A DNA stretch of 11,948 nucleotides from PALSA-894 sp034669145 (GCA_034669145.1 JAXDNY010000179.1:1-11948), one strand, 5' to 3'. Positions 1 to 7,285 are shown, numbered from the stretch's first letter. Program-made: numbers and translations. Notes: generated from the sequence alone by a model not told the origin.

Positions 1-304
1 CGACGTCGTCACGTACGCGCACCAGCGGCTGACCGAGATCAACTCGCTGCGCATCATCGGCACCGCCAAGGAGAAGGGTGCGATCGTCTCGTTCGAATTG
101 AAGGGCGCGCACCCGCACGACGTTGCGACCATCATCGACCGCGCGGGAGTCGCGGTGCGTGCCGGTACGCACTGCGTGATGCCGCTGCTCGCGCGCTACG
201 GCGTCTCGGCGACATGCCGGGCATCGTTCGGGCTCTACAATACCAAGGCAGAGGTCGACAGCCTTGCCCAGGCCTTGATCAAGGCGCAGGATTTCTTCGC
301 ATGA
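1..304 (+). CDS. sufS: Cysteine desulfurase SufS, C-terminal part (truncated by window start)
   Basis: About 100 C-terminal residues of a class-V aminotransferase-fold, PLP-dependent cysteine desulfurase, read in the frame starting at base 2. The enzyme takes sulfur from L-cysteine as a persulfide and supplies it to the cytosolic SUF iron-sulfur cluster machinery. The segment contains the family's active-site loop RAGTHC, with the persulfide-forming cysteine encoded at 173-175, followed by the typical SATCRASFGLYNT stretch and a helical end (ALIKAQDFFA). The N-terminal PLP-binding lysine domain lies outside the window. The stop TGA (302-304) overlaps the ATG of the next gene (ATGA), which implies translational coupling. 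sufB, sufC and sufD are expected upstream, but that is inference from usual gene order. The SufS rather than IscS assignment rests on the Cys loop and on the SufT and SufA neighbours. Confidence 0.93.
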   Translation, partial: DVVTYAHQRLTEINSLRIIGTAKEKGAIVSFELKGAHPHDVATIIDRAGVAVRAGTHCVMPLLARYGVSATCRASFGLYNTKAEVDSLAQALIKAQDFFA

Positions 305-690
305 CCGACGAAACCAACACCGAAGACCAGCCGGCTCCGAATGCCGTGGAGACCTCCGGCTCGAGCACCATTCCGGCCGACGAGCTTGGGCGGATCACCG
401 ACGACATCGTCGGCGCGCTCAAGACCGTCTACGACCCGGAAATCCCGGCGGACATCTATGAGCTTGGCCTGATCTACAAGGTCGACATCGCGGACGACCG
501 CGCCGTCACGGTGGACATGACGCTGACCACGCCAAACTGTCCGTCGGCGCAGGAACTGCCCATCATGGTAGAGAATGCCGTGTCGAGCGTCGCGGGCGTC
601 GGCCCGGTGACCGTGAACATCGTCTGGGATCCGCCGTGGGAGCAGAGCCGGATGTCGGACGAGGCGCGCGCCTCGCTGAACATGTGGTGA
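301..690 (+). CDS. sufT: SUF-system Fe-S assembly protein SufT (DUF59/MIP18 family)
   Basis: A 129-residue protein of the DUF59/MIP18 family, a maturation factor that helps deliver Fe-S clusters to client proteins. Residues 1-30 are an acidic, low-complexity leader. The DUF59 domain spans about 31-125, with the hallmarks VYDPEIP (44-50), ELGLIY (54-59), TTPNCP (76-81, with the conserved Cys80) and WDPPW (109-113). The length is normal for the alphaproteobacterial form. The start at 301 is chosen because it overlaps the sufS stop as ATGA and because the family begins here; an in-frame ATG at 214 would lie inside sufS and add non-homologous residues. It is almost certainly in one operon with sufS. 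The exact biochemical role of SufT varies between bacteria, so the call is firm for family and less so for mechanism. Confidence 0.92.
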   Translation: MTDETNTEDQPAPNAVETSGSSTIPADELGRITDDIVGALKTVYDPEIPADIYELGLIYKVDIADDRAVTVDMTLTTPNCPSAQELPIMVENAVSSVAGVGPVTVNIVWDPPWEQSRMSDEARASLNMW

Positions 691-786
691 GGTTGCGGGC
701 AGCGCTGCAACGCACCAAATAGACAACAACGGCGTTTCTGATATTCTGGATTCGCCAAAGATTATAACGGTTTGAAAGAACAAGAG

Positions 787-1173
787 ATGGCAAGCGCAAG
801 GCCCCGACCGCAGGTGATGCGGCTCACCGATGCCGCTGCGGATCGTATCAAGGCGATCATGGCGAAGGCCGACAAGCCGTTCGCGGGCGTGCGCGTCGGC
901 GTGAAGAACGGCGGCTGTGCCGGCATGGCCTACACGATGGAATATGCCGCAGAAGCAGCGAAGTTCGACGAGGTGGTCGAGGACAAGGGCGTCAAGCTGC
1001 TGATCGACCCCAAGGCGGTGATGTTCCTGCTCGGTACCGAGATGGATTTCAAGATCGACAAGCTGTCCTCGACATTCGTGTTCAACAATCCGAACCAGAC
1101 CTCGGCCTGCGGCTGCGGTGAGTCGGTGCAACTGACACCGGCTGCCGATCCGGCAGGCGCCGAGGCGCACTGA
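787..1173 (+). CDS. sufA: A-type Fe-S carrier/scaffold SufA (HesB/IscA family)
   Basis: A 128-residue HesB/IscA/SufA-family protein that binds a nascent Fe-S cluster and passes it to apo-proteins in the cytosol. The three invariant cysteines are visible: Cys44 in NGGCAGM, and Cys108 and Cys110 in SACGCGES near the C-terminus, the CxnCGC pattern of A-type carriers. A short Ala/Pro-rich tail follows. ATG 787 is chosen over the in-frame TTG at 772 because the family's conserved region begins just after it and an A/G-rich stretch (AAGAACAAGAG) precedes it. It lies 96 bases after sufT, a gap with an inverted repeat and an AT-rich stretch, so it may have its own promoter as well as read-through from sufT. 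SufA rather than IscA is preferred from the SUF context. Confidence 0.92.
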   Translation: MASARPRPQVMRLTDAAADRIKAIMAKADKPFAGVRVGVKNGGCAGMAYTMEYAAEAAKFDEVVEDKGVKLLIDPKAVMFLLGTEMDFKIDKLSSTFVFNNPNQTSACGCGESVQLTPAADPAGAEAH

Positions 1174-1193
1174 GCGCGGCCCGGCGTCGCTGC

Positions 1194-1562
1194 ATGGACG
1201 CCGAAGCAATCCAGGAATTATTCGCGGAGTTCGGACCCGTGTCGGTGCGCCGCATGTTCGGCGGCGCCGGCGTCTTCGTCGACGGGCGGATGATCGGGCT
1301 TGTTTCACGGGACGTGGTCTATCTCAAAGCCGACGCCGAAACGATCCCGCCCTTCGAACAGGAAGGGCTTGGGCCATTCAGTTACGCGACCAAAAACGGT
1401 GAGCACAAACTCACGTCATACTGGCGGATGCCGGACCGGCTGTACGACGATCCGGAAGAACTCGCACGCTGGACAAGGGCTGCGCACGGCGCCGCGCTCA
1501 GGGCATTGGCGCGTCAGCGCAAACCGCAGCGGTCCGGAAAGAAACGCAAGGACAACCGCTGA
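1194..1562 (+). CDS. TfoX N-terminal domain protein
   Basis: A 122-residue protein matching the TfoX/Sxy N-terminal domain over about residues 5-105. Recognisable family features are RRMFGGAGVFVDGRMIGLV (18-36), VVYLKAD (41-47) and SYWRMPDRLYDDPEEL (75-90), then a basic tail (RKPQRSGKKRKDN). In gammaproteobacteria TfoX/Sxy co-activates competence genes, but that protein also has a C-terminal domain that is absent here. Stand-alone N-terminal-domain proteins are common in Rhizobiales and have no established role, so competence should not be assumed. It begins 20 bases after sufA and is probably co-transcribed with it. No strong Shine-Dalgarno sequence precedes ATG 1194, which fits read-through or coupled translation. 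No clear terminator is seen after the stop. Confidence 0.82.
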   Translation: MDAEAIQELFAEFGPVSVRRMFGGAGVFVDGRMIGLVSRDVVYLKADAETIPPFEQEGLGPFSYATKNGEHKLTSYWRMPDRLYDDPEELARWTRAAHGAALRALARQRKPQRSGKKRKDNR

Positions 1563-1702
1563 GCGGGCCGCCGCTGCCGGCCGCGGGACCCTGCCATCCT
1601 GTTTTCACATGCGAGACTGGTACAATTACGGATACCGCTATGTACGGTTCCATGCAAAACGGATTGCGCTGAACGTAGCGGTTCGGCGGCAAAGGGGTAT
1701 CG

Positions 1703-1963
1703 ATGAAATCCGGGATCGTGAAGCGATCGATCGTGATCGACGGTCACAAGACCAGCGTCAGTCTCGAGGACGCGTTCTGGAGTGCATTGAAGGGCATCGC
1801 GCAGGAGAAACAGGAAACGTTGTCCAATCTGGTCGCCATGATCGATCGCGAGCGTAAGCTCGGCAATCTTTCGTCGGCAATCCGCCTGTTCGTGCTTGAT
1901 CGGTATCGGCCTGACGCGTCGCGCGCGTCGACGGCTGTTGCGCCGGACCGCGTCGCGGCCTGA
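1703..1963 (+). CDS. Ribbon-helix-helix domain protein (RHH_4-like)
   Basis: An 86-residue protein with a ribbon-helix-helix fold of the RHH_4 type. It has a beta strand VKRSIVIDGHKTSVSLE (6-22), a first helix DAFWSALKGIAQEKQ (23-37) and a second helix from about 40 to 67, with GNLSSAIRLFVLDRYR (54-69) characteristic of the family. The C-terminal ~17 residues are low-complexity. The fold is DNA-binding in Arc/MetJ-type repressors, but no target is known here. It is not paired with a toxin-like gene, so a toxin-antitoxin antitoxin is unlikely. ATG 1703 has a good ribosome-binding site (AAAGGGG). It is 140 bases from the TfoX-like gene and converges on the cyclase gene with only 13 bases between stop codons. 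Confidence 0.82.
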   Translation: MKSGIVKRSIVIDGHKTSVSLEDAFWSALKGIAQEKQETLSNLVAMIDRERKLGNLSSAIRLFVLDRYRPDASRASTAVAPDRVAA

Positions 1964-1976
1964 AACGCGCGTTGGC

Positions 1977-3044
1977 TCAGGCGACCTTTGAAGGCGCGAC
2001 CGAGGCGACTTCCGGGTCGGTCTCGCACATGACGCGGTTTCGCCCGCAGCGCTTGGCTGCGTAGAGGCAGTTATCGGCGCGTTCGATCAGCGACTGCGCG
2101 GTTTCGTCCTTGCGCAACGCGGCGACGCCGATCGAAACGGTGACGCGGCCGAGATGCTCGCCGGTTGAGCGCTTCATCAATTCCTTGGTCATCACCGCGC
2201 GGCGCACGTGATCCGCAACGGTCAGCGCCGCGCGCAGCTGCGTGTTCGGGAGAATGATGCCAAATTCCTCGCCGCCGTAGCGCGCCGCGACGTCCTGGCC
2301 CTTGACGTTCTGCTTGACCGCGATGGCGACGAGACGAAGCACCTGGTCGCCCGTGAGGTGGCCGAACGTATCGTTGAACGCCTTGAAGTGATCGATGTCG
2401 GTCAGCAGGAGCGCCATAGGTTCGCCGCTTGAGGCGCTTTGAGCGATGACTTTCTCAAGCGCCTGGTCGAAATACTTGCGGTTGGCGAGCGAGGTCAGCG
2501 GATCGGTCAGGCTCTCGTTGCGCACGGCCTCGAGATTGATCTGGAGTTGGTTGATCTCCTGCTTGGAGGCTTTCAGGCTGCTCTCCAGCCGGGTGTTGTT
2601 CTCTTCCATGGCGCGCGTGGCGCGCACCAGCGTCTCGACGATCGCCCGCAACCCGTCGCGGTCCTTGGCCGAACCAAGGTCCTGCGTCGCATGCGCGAGG
2701 CTCTCGGTATATTGCGAGGCGGAGCCGACCGCGGCATCGATCATCGACATGACCTGCTCGATCTCGTCGACGATCTGGCCGCCGACGTTGTCGATGCGGT
2801 CGGTGAGGCGGCCCGGCGAGAGATAGGTCTCGTAGATCTGATCCACTTCCGCGGCGGTCAGCGTGCCGTTGCGGGTGATGGTCTGGTTGATGGTCTGGTT
2901 GAGCGACGGATTGTAGCCGGTCGCGTACGCGTACCAGACCTCGTAATTGCGCGGGTAGGCGGGCTGGCGCAGCGCCTTGAGTTGTCCGAGAGCTATTTCG
3001 GCGAACGCCAGGGTGCGCTCGTATTCATCTGACTGCCCGGCCAT
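1977..3044 (-). CDS. Diguanylate cyclase (GGDEF domain) with helical N-terminal sensor region
   Basis: A 355-residue protein that should make cyclic di-GMP from two GTP. Residues 1-135 form a helical N-terminal region without membrane segments or a recognised sensor fold. Residues ~140-178 are a likely coiled coil (ENNTRLESSLKASKQEINQL). The GGDEF domain spans ~179-340, starting at DPLT (181-184), with metal-binding Asp216 in LLLTDIDHFKAFND and an intact GGEEF (257-261), so it is probably catalytically active. The usual inhibitory I-site RxxD upstream of GGEEF reads KGQD (248-251), so product inhibition may be weakened. No EAL domain follows. ATG 3044 is preferred because GGAG (3056-3059) sits 11 bases before it and related proteins start near AGQSDEYERTLAF; an in-frame GTG at 3056 is an alternative. 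It is likely cytosolic and monocistronic. Confidence 0.92.
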   Translation of the reverse strand: MAGQSDEYERTLAFAEIALGQLKALRQPAYPRNYEVWYAYATGYNPSLNQTINQTITRNGTLTAAEVDQIYETYLSPGRLTDRIDNVGGQIVDEIEQVMSMIDAAVGSASQYTESLAHATQDLGSAKDRDGLRAIVETLVRATRAMEENNTRLESSLKASKQEINQLQINLEAVRNESLTDPLTSLANRKYFDQALEKVIAQSASSGEPMALLLTDIDHFKAFNDTFGHLTGDQVLRLVAIAVKQNVKGQDVAARYGGEEFGIILPNTQLRAALTVADHVRRAVMTKELMKRSTGEHLGRVTVSIGVAALRKDETAQSLIERADNCLYAAKRCGRNRVMCETDPEVASVAPSKVA

Positions 3045-3179
3045 CTTGTTTGCCACTCCGCTCGCGCGCGCCTGGCGCGCGATCCACCCCGACCGTCCGT
3101 CTTTTCACCCTATTGGCGAATGACTAAACGCGGGGTAAACGCGACGAATTGGGGGAGTGAACTCTTCATAACCATTTCG

Positions 3180-3208
3180 TGTAGTTGTATCGTCGGTAAA
3201 GTTGTCAA
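3180..3208 (-). promoter_or_regulatory. Possible sigma-70 promoter for the diguanylate cyclase
   Basis: On the minus strand a perfect -35 consensus TTGACA lies at 3208-3203, and 17 bases on is a weak -10 candidate ACTACA (3185-3180). It would give a leader of about 130 bases before ATG 3044. The -10 element is poor, so this rests mainly on the -35 match and the position. Confidence 0.28.
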
Positions 3209-3281
3209 TATTGGACTTGCCCGGTCACCGCGAACCTTGCGGCAACCGCAACCACGATCGAAAAATACGATTGCGGGTCGC

Positions 3282-4703
3282 TCAGGCCTTGAGCGTCACG
3301 GGGCGCAGCAGAAACGCCGGCAAATGTGAGTCGTCGCCCTCCTCGACGCGAGGGCGTGGCGCCGGGCGACGCGATCGCGCCTCGTCAAGCCGCGCGACCT
3401 CGGCGGCAGGGCGCTCTTGACGGTTTTGCCGCACCGACTGCTCGCGGACATGATGCTCCCGGACCGGCTGTTCGCGGGCTGGCTGCTCGCGGCGATGGCC
3501 CTGGCGGGGCGCTTCGCGTCCTCGGCGCGGCGGGCGAGAATCATTGCGCTCGCGCACATGCGGCTCGTCCACAGACGGCGCCGGCTCCCCGGCCCAGGCG
3601 ATGGTCTGGCCGGTTAGCTGCTCGATTGCCGTAACCGCCCTGCCGTCGGCTGGCGCCACGATGGTGATCGCGGTACCGGTGCGTCCCGCGCGGCCGGTGC
3701 GGCCGATGCGGTGTACGTAATCATCCGGATGATGCGGCACATCGAAATTGAAGACGTGGCTGACGGCCGGTATGTCGAGCCCGCGCGCCGCAACGTCGGA
3801 CGCGACCAAGAGCTTGACTTCGCCGCGGCGAAACTGCTCGAGCGCGGCTGTGCGCGCAGATTGATCCATGTCGCCGTGCAACGCGATCGCCGAAAATCCG
3901 TGACTGACCAGCGAGCGGTGCAAGGTCGCGACTTCGCGCTTGCGATTGCAGAAGATGATCGCGTTGGTGAGGCCTTCCGCCGAGCGGATCAGGCGGCGCA
4001 GCGTGTCGCGCTTGTCATGCGCCTCGCGGCCGGTCTTGACCAGCGATTGCGCCGTCGTCGCGAGTGTGGTCGCGGGTTTTGCGACCTCGACCCGCACCGG
4101 ATTGTGCAGGAACTGTTCGGTGATGCGCTGGATTTCCGGCGGCATGGTGGCGGTGAAGAACAGCGTTTGGCGCGTGAACGGCACCAGCTTGCAGATGCGC
4201 TCGATGTCGGGGATGAAGCCCATGTCGAGCATGCGGTCGGCTTCGTCGATGACCAGCAGCTCCACGCCGGTCATCAAGAGCCTTCCGCGCTCGTGATGAT
4301 CGAGCAGGCGGCCGGGCGTGGCGATCAGCACATCGACGCCGCGCATCAGTTTGGCGTCCTGGTCGTCGAAAGACACGCCACCGATGATGAGCGCGACGGT
4401 GAGCTTGTGCTTGGCGCCGTATTTGATGAAGGCTTCCTGGACCTGCGCGGCGAGTTCGCGCGTCGGCTCCAGGATGAGCGTGCGTGGCATGCGTGCTCGT
4501 GCGCGGCCCTGTTCCAGCATGGTGATCATCGGCAACACGAAGGCGGCGGTCTTGCCGGTGCCGGTCTGTGCAATGCCGAGCACGTCGCGGCGCGCGAGAA
4601 CGTGGGGAATGGCCTGCTCTTGAATGGGGGTCGGCGTCGTATAACCGGTCGCCACGACGGCGGATTGAACTTTATCGGATAGACCTAGATTAGCGAAGGA
4701 CAT
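3282..4703 (-). CDS. rhlE: DEAD-box ATP-dependent RNA helicase, RhlE type
   Basis: A 473-residue superfamily-2 RNA helicase that unwinds short RNA duplexes using ATP, acting in the cytosol on ribosome assembly or mRNA turnover. Motifs in order: Q-motif with TPIQEQ (25-30), Walker A AQTGTGKT (45-52), PTREL (80-84), GG (108-109), TPGR (129-132), DEAD (153-156), TAT in place of SAT (184-186), FCNRKR (251-256), ARGLDIP (306-312) and HRIGRTGRAG (331-340). After about residue 375 comes a disordered, Arg-rich tail with four tandem REQxx-type pentapeptides (405-424). ATG 4703 is preferred over an ORF extension to 4796 because GAGG lies 5 bases upstream and MSFANLGLS is the usual start. A possible promoter at 4815-4842 would give a leader near 100 bases. 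RhlE is preferred over DeaD or RhlB from the N-terminal signature and short C-terminus. Confidence 0.93.
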   Translation of the reverse strand: MSFANLGLSDKVQSAVVATGYTTPTPIQEQAIPHVLARRDVLGIAQTGTGKTAAFVLPMITMLEQGRARARMPRTLILEPTRELAAQVQEAFIKYGAKHKLTVALIIGGVSFDDQDAKLMRGVDVLIATPGRLLDHHERGRLLMTGVELLVIDEADRMLDMGFIPDIERICKLVPFTRQTLFFTATMPPEIQRITEQFLHNPVRVEVAKPATTLATTAQSLVKTGREAHDKRDTLRRLIRSAEGLTNAIIFCNRKREVATLHRSLVSHGFSAIALHGDMDQSARTAALEQFRRGEVKLLVASDVAARGLDIPAVSHVFNFDVPHHPDDYVHRIGRTGRAGRTGTAITIVAPADGRAVTAIEQLTGQTIAWAGEPAPSVDEPHVRERNDSRPPRRGREAPRQGHRREQPAREQPVREHHVREQSVRQNRQERPAAEVARLDEARSRRPAPRPRVEEGDDSHLPAFLLRPVTLKA

Positions 4704-4814
4704 GAAACCTCGAATGATGACTGCCCTCGGAGCTACACCGCACCGGAAACGGAACGATGACATTGGTTGCGCGGGGAGGGCGGTCGAATCTTGCAATTGG
4801 ACCGTTCACCGAGG

Positions 4815-4842
4815 AACATAGTCATTCGTGCCCCAAAGTCAA
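4815..4842 (-). promoter_or_regulatory. Possible sigma-70 promoter for the RhlE helicase
   Basis: On the minus strand TTGACT (4842-4837) is followed after 16 bases by TATGTT (4820-4815). Both are close to sigma-70 consensus. Transcription would begin about 105 bases before ATG 4703. The spacing is acceptable and the position fits, but this is by-eye matching only. Confidence 0.4.
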
Positions 4843-4902
4843 TATGCTGCACTGCAATAACGCCAGATAACCCTTAATTTTTCGCACTTTTCGAGGACAC
4901 TT

Positions 4903-5604
4903 ATGGCCGAGCCGTTGCCGATCGTACTGGTTCCCGGACTGAACTGTTCTCCGCGTCTCTATGCACCGCAGATGCCGGCGCTGTGGCGCTTCGGTCCGGT
5001 CACGGTCGCCGACCACACCCGCGACGACAGCATGGCGGCCATCGCGCGACGCATCCTCGACGCCGCGCCGCCGCGGTTCGCGCTCGCGGGGCTTTCGATG
5101 GGCGGGTACATCGCGCTTGAAATCGTGCGCCAGGCTCCGGGACGCGTCGCAAACCTCGCCTTGCTCGATACCGGCTCGCGCGCAGACACCGCGGAGGCGA
5201 CGCAGCGGCGTCACGCCGCCATTGCCGGCGTGGAAGCAGGCCGCTACGAGTGGGGCATCGACGCCCAGTTTCCGCTCTACGTGCATCCGGACCGGGTCAG
5301 CGACAAGGCACTGAAGTCCGACTATCTGGCGATGTGTCACGACGTTGGCCCGCAAGCGTATGTGCGCCAGCAGCGGGCCATCATGACGCGCGTGGACTCG
5401 CGGCCGCTGTTGCCCATGATCGATTGTCCGACGCTGGTGCTGGTGGGCGCCGAGGACGCGGCGACACCGCCGGAGCTTTCCGAGGAGATGGCGGCGGGCA
5501 TTCCCGGCGCGACGCTGGTGAAAGTGCCCGGCTGCGGTCACCTCTCCACGATGGAGCGCCCCGAGGCTGTGACCAAGGCGCTCGTGGAATGGATGAGCCC
5601 GTGA
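4903..5604 (+). CDS. Alpha/beta-fold hydrolase
   Basis: A 233-residue single-domain alpha/beta hydrolase with no signal peptide, so probably cytosolic. Visible are the oxyanion-side LVPGLNCS (9-16), the nucleophile elbow GLSMGG (63-68) with Ser65, the acid in GAEDAATPP (182-190, Asp185) and His213 in GCGHLSTMERP. The Ser-Asp-His triad therefore looks complete, and the spacing is that of small esterase or carboxyl-ester hydrolase members. Substrate cannot be deduced; a 3-oxoadipate enol-lactonase-like or general esterase role is possible. ATG 4903 is supported by GAGG 6 bases upstream. It is 68 bases before the solute-binding protein gene on the same strand and may be co-transcribed with it. 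It is divergent from rhlE across a 199-base intergenic region. Confidence 0.88.
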   Translation: MAEPLPIVLVPGLNCSPRLYAPQMPALWRFGPVTVADHTRDDSMAAIARRILDAAPPRFALAGLSMGGYIALEIVRQAPGRVANLALLDTGSRADTAEATQRRHAAIAGVEAGRYEWGIDAQFPLYVHPDRVSDKALKSDYLAMCHDVGPQAYVRQQRAIMTRVDSRPLLPMIDCPTLVLVGAEDAATPPELSEEMAAGIPGATLVKVPGCGHLSTMERPEAVTKALVEWMSP

Positions 5605-5672
5605 CCACGTTGCGGCTCCGCCGCGCCGCTCGCCATGCGGTAGGATTGCGCGAAATTCCCGGAGGAGATCCG

Positions 5673-6653
5673 ATGAGCGCCAAGACGCGTCGATCGTTGT
5701 TGGTTGCGGGCGCGCTGATGGCGCTTGGCCTTGCGGCGCCCGCCAAGGCGCAGGGCGACTATCCAAACAGGACAATCCGCATCGTGGTGGGTTTCGCGGC
5801 CGGCGGCGGCAACGACATTTTCGCGCGCCTCGTCGGACAGAAGCTGCAGGAGCTGATCGGCCAGACCGTCATTATCGAGAACAAGCCGGGCGCCGGCGCG
5901 CGGCTCGGCAACGAGTATGCGGCGAACCAGCCGGCGGATGGTTACACACTGCTGGTGGCGGCCAGCGGCGGCATGTCGATTGCGTCGGCGATCTATCCGA
6001 AACTTGGGTATCACCCGACAAAGAGCTTTGTCCCATTGACGATGATCGCGAGCTTTCCGCTGATCCTCGCGATTCCGGCCACCCATCCGGCGAAAACCGT
6101 GCCCGAGCTGGTCGCCTGGATGAAGGCCAATCCGGACAAGTCGAACTACGCCACGTCTTCGCCGGCGTTCACGATCGCGACCGAATTGTTCAAGCTCAAG
6201 ACCGGCGCGCCGGGACAGGCGATCCCCTACAAGAGCAGCGGCGAGTCGCTCGTATCGGTGATTGGCGGGCAGACGCTGTTGACGATCGGCGACGGGCCGC
6301 CGACCGTGCCGCTGGTGAAGGGCGGGCAGGCGCGCGCGCTCGCCGTGACCGGTGCCGTGCGCTCTGCCGAGTTGCCCGATGTGCCGACCATGGCGGAAGC
6401 GGGGCTGCCCGAGGTCGACACGAGCCTGTGGAGTGGCGTATTTGCGCCCGCCGGAACGCCGCCGGCGATCGTCAAGAAGCTCGAGGACACGCTGCGCCGC
6501 GCGATCGCCGACCCCGAGGTGAACGCGAAGCTCAAGGCGATGGCGGTCAATCCCGGCGGCGGGCCGTCGGAGGAATTCCGCGCGATGATCGACGCCGATA
6601 TCAAGACCACGGCTGAGGTGGTGAAGGCCGCGAACTTGACCTTCGCCGAATAA
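5673..6653 (+). CDS. Tripartite tricarboxylate transporter (Bug/TctC family) periplasmic solute-binding protein
   Basis: A 326-residue Bug-family solute-binding protein. A typical signal peptide (basic MSAKTRR, hydrophobic core, cleavage likely after AKA at 26) sends it to the periplasm. The binding domain spans ~30-320 with the family marks TIRIVVGFAAGGGNDIFARL, ENKPGAGARLGNEYAA and LPDVPTMAEAGLP. It binds a small carboxylate or related metabolite for uptake by a TctAB-type membrane pair or acts in sensing. No tctA or tctB is in the window, so it is an orphan, as most Bug proteins are. ATG 5673 has a strong Shine-Dalgarno sequence (GGAGGAG); an in-frame extension to 5250 would run through the hydrolase gene and is rejected. 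Ligand unknown. Confidence 0.93.
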   Translation: MSAKTRRSLLVAGALMALGLAAPAKAQGDYPNRTIRIVVGFAAGGGNDIFARLVGQKLQELIGQTVIIENKPGAGARLGNEYAANQPADGYTLLVAASGGMSIASAIYPKLGYHPTKSFVPLTMIASFPLILAIPATHPAKTVPELVAWMKANPDKSNYATSSPAFTIATELFKLKTGAPGQAIPYKSSGESLVSVIGGQTLLTIGDGPPTVPLVKGGQARALAVTGAVRSAELPDVPTMAEAGLPEVDTSLWSGVFAPAGTPPAIVKKLEDTLRRAIADPEVNAKLKAMAVNPGGGPSEEFRAMIDADIKTTAEVVKAANLTFAE

Positions 6654-6658
6654 CAACG

Positions 6659-7276
6659 TCACGGCGGGCGTGGCGCGCCCAGCGTGCCGCGCCGATGCCA
6701 GGTCACGGCATCCTCGAGGCGATCGTCGCCCCAGAACGCTTCCCCGCGCGTGACGAATGTCGGCGCGCCGAAAATGCCCAGCCTGCGCGCTTCGTCCGTC
6801 GCCGTATCGTAGGCAGTCGCAATCTCTCCCGATTCCGCGAGCGGAATGACGCGGCGCGGATCCTCGCCGATCTCGCGCAGACTGTCGGAGAGGTTCGGCT
6901 CGGTGCCGCACTCCTGCTTTTCCACGAACCAGCGCCGGTAGGTCGCGCGCACATAATCCGCGCACCAGCCCTCGCGCGCGCCGACGATTGCCACGCGGTT
7001 GGCGAGATCGAAATTCCTCAGCGGGTAGGGCGCCTCACCCTCGAACGCGAAGCCATACATCTCGGCGCGCCGGTGCAGATCGCGCCACAGGTATTCGAGC
7101 TTCTTCGGCTTCGACATCGGGCGATTGTCCATCTCGATCATGATGGCCCGCACCGAGAACGGCCGCCAGACGAAACGGATGTCGGTGGTGTCCTCCACGC
7201 GATCGATGCGCATGACGGTCAGGAACGTGTACATGCTGCCGATGGAGAACCAGAAATCGACCGGATCGGATTGCAT
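6659..7276 (-). CDS. 2-hydroxychromene-2-carboxylate isomerase-like protein (DsbA-fold)
   Basis: A 205-residue member of the DsbA-like thioredoxin-fold group that includes 2-hydroxychromene-2-carboxylate isomerase, a glutathione-dependent enzyme of naphthalene breakdown. The N-terminal strand and active-site loop read DFWFSIGSMYTFL (7-19); Ser14 aligns with the catalytic serine of the family, with Met15 replacing the usual proline. The C-terminal part has the classic cis-proline GAPTFV (170-175) and FWGDDRLED (181-189). There is no CxxC, so it is not a disulfide oxidoreductase. No other aromatic ring-cleavage genes are in the window, so the true substrate is uncertain. It starts 9 bases after the stop of the haem/propeller gene and is almost surely co-transcribed with it. 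It converges on the Bug gene with 5 bases between stop codons. Confidence 0.87.
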   Translation of the reverse strand: MQSDPVDFWFSIGSMYTFLTVMRIDRVEDTTDIRFVWRPFSVRAIMIEMDNRPMSKPKKLEYLWRDLHRRAEMYGFAFEGEAPYPLRNFDLANRVAIVGAREGWCADYVRATYRRWFVEKQECGTEPNLSDSLREIGEDPRRVIPLAESGEIATAYDTATDEARRLGIFGAPTFVTRGEAFWGDDRLEDAVTWHRRGTLGAPRPP

Positions 7277-7285
7277 GCGCTCGAT

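Noticed and set aside
772..786. Upstream TTG start for sufA
   Set aside because: It adds only five residues outside the family's conserved region, and the A/G-rich ribosome-binding stretch fits ATG 787 better.
235..1308. 357-codon minus-strand frame across the suf genes
   Set aside because: Opposite three well-recognised suf genes; no recognisable domain and extreme Arg content.
1563..1612. GC-rich imperfect inverted repeat followed by GTTTT after the TfoX-like gene, considered as a terminator
   Set aside because: Pairing needs a bulge and the T-run is about 10 bases away from the stem; not convincing enough to annotate.
1703..1963. Antitoxin of a toxin-antitoxin pair
   Set aside because: No small toxin-like gene is adjacent, and the sequence fits the stand-alone RHH_4-type family.
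3711..4682. 323-codon plus-strand frame antisense to rhlE
   Set aside because: The helicase frame contains all DEAD-box motifs; the antisense product has no recognisable family features.
5538..6965. 475-codon open frame on the minus strand across the Bug gene
   Set aside because: It runs opposite a clearly coding solute-binding protein and overlaps the isomerase gene in another frame; its composition (Arg/His/Gly) is typical of antisense shadows.
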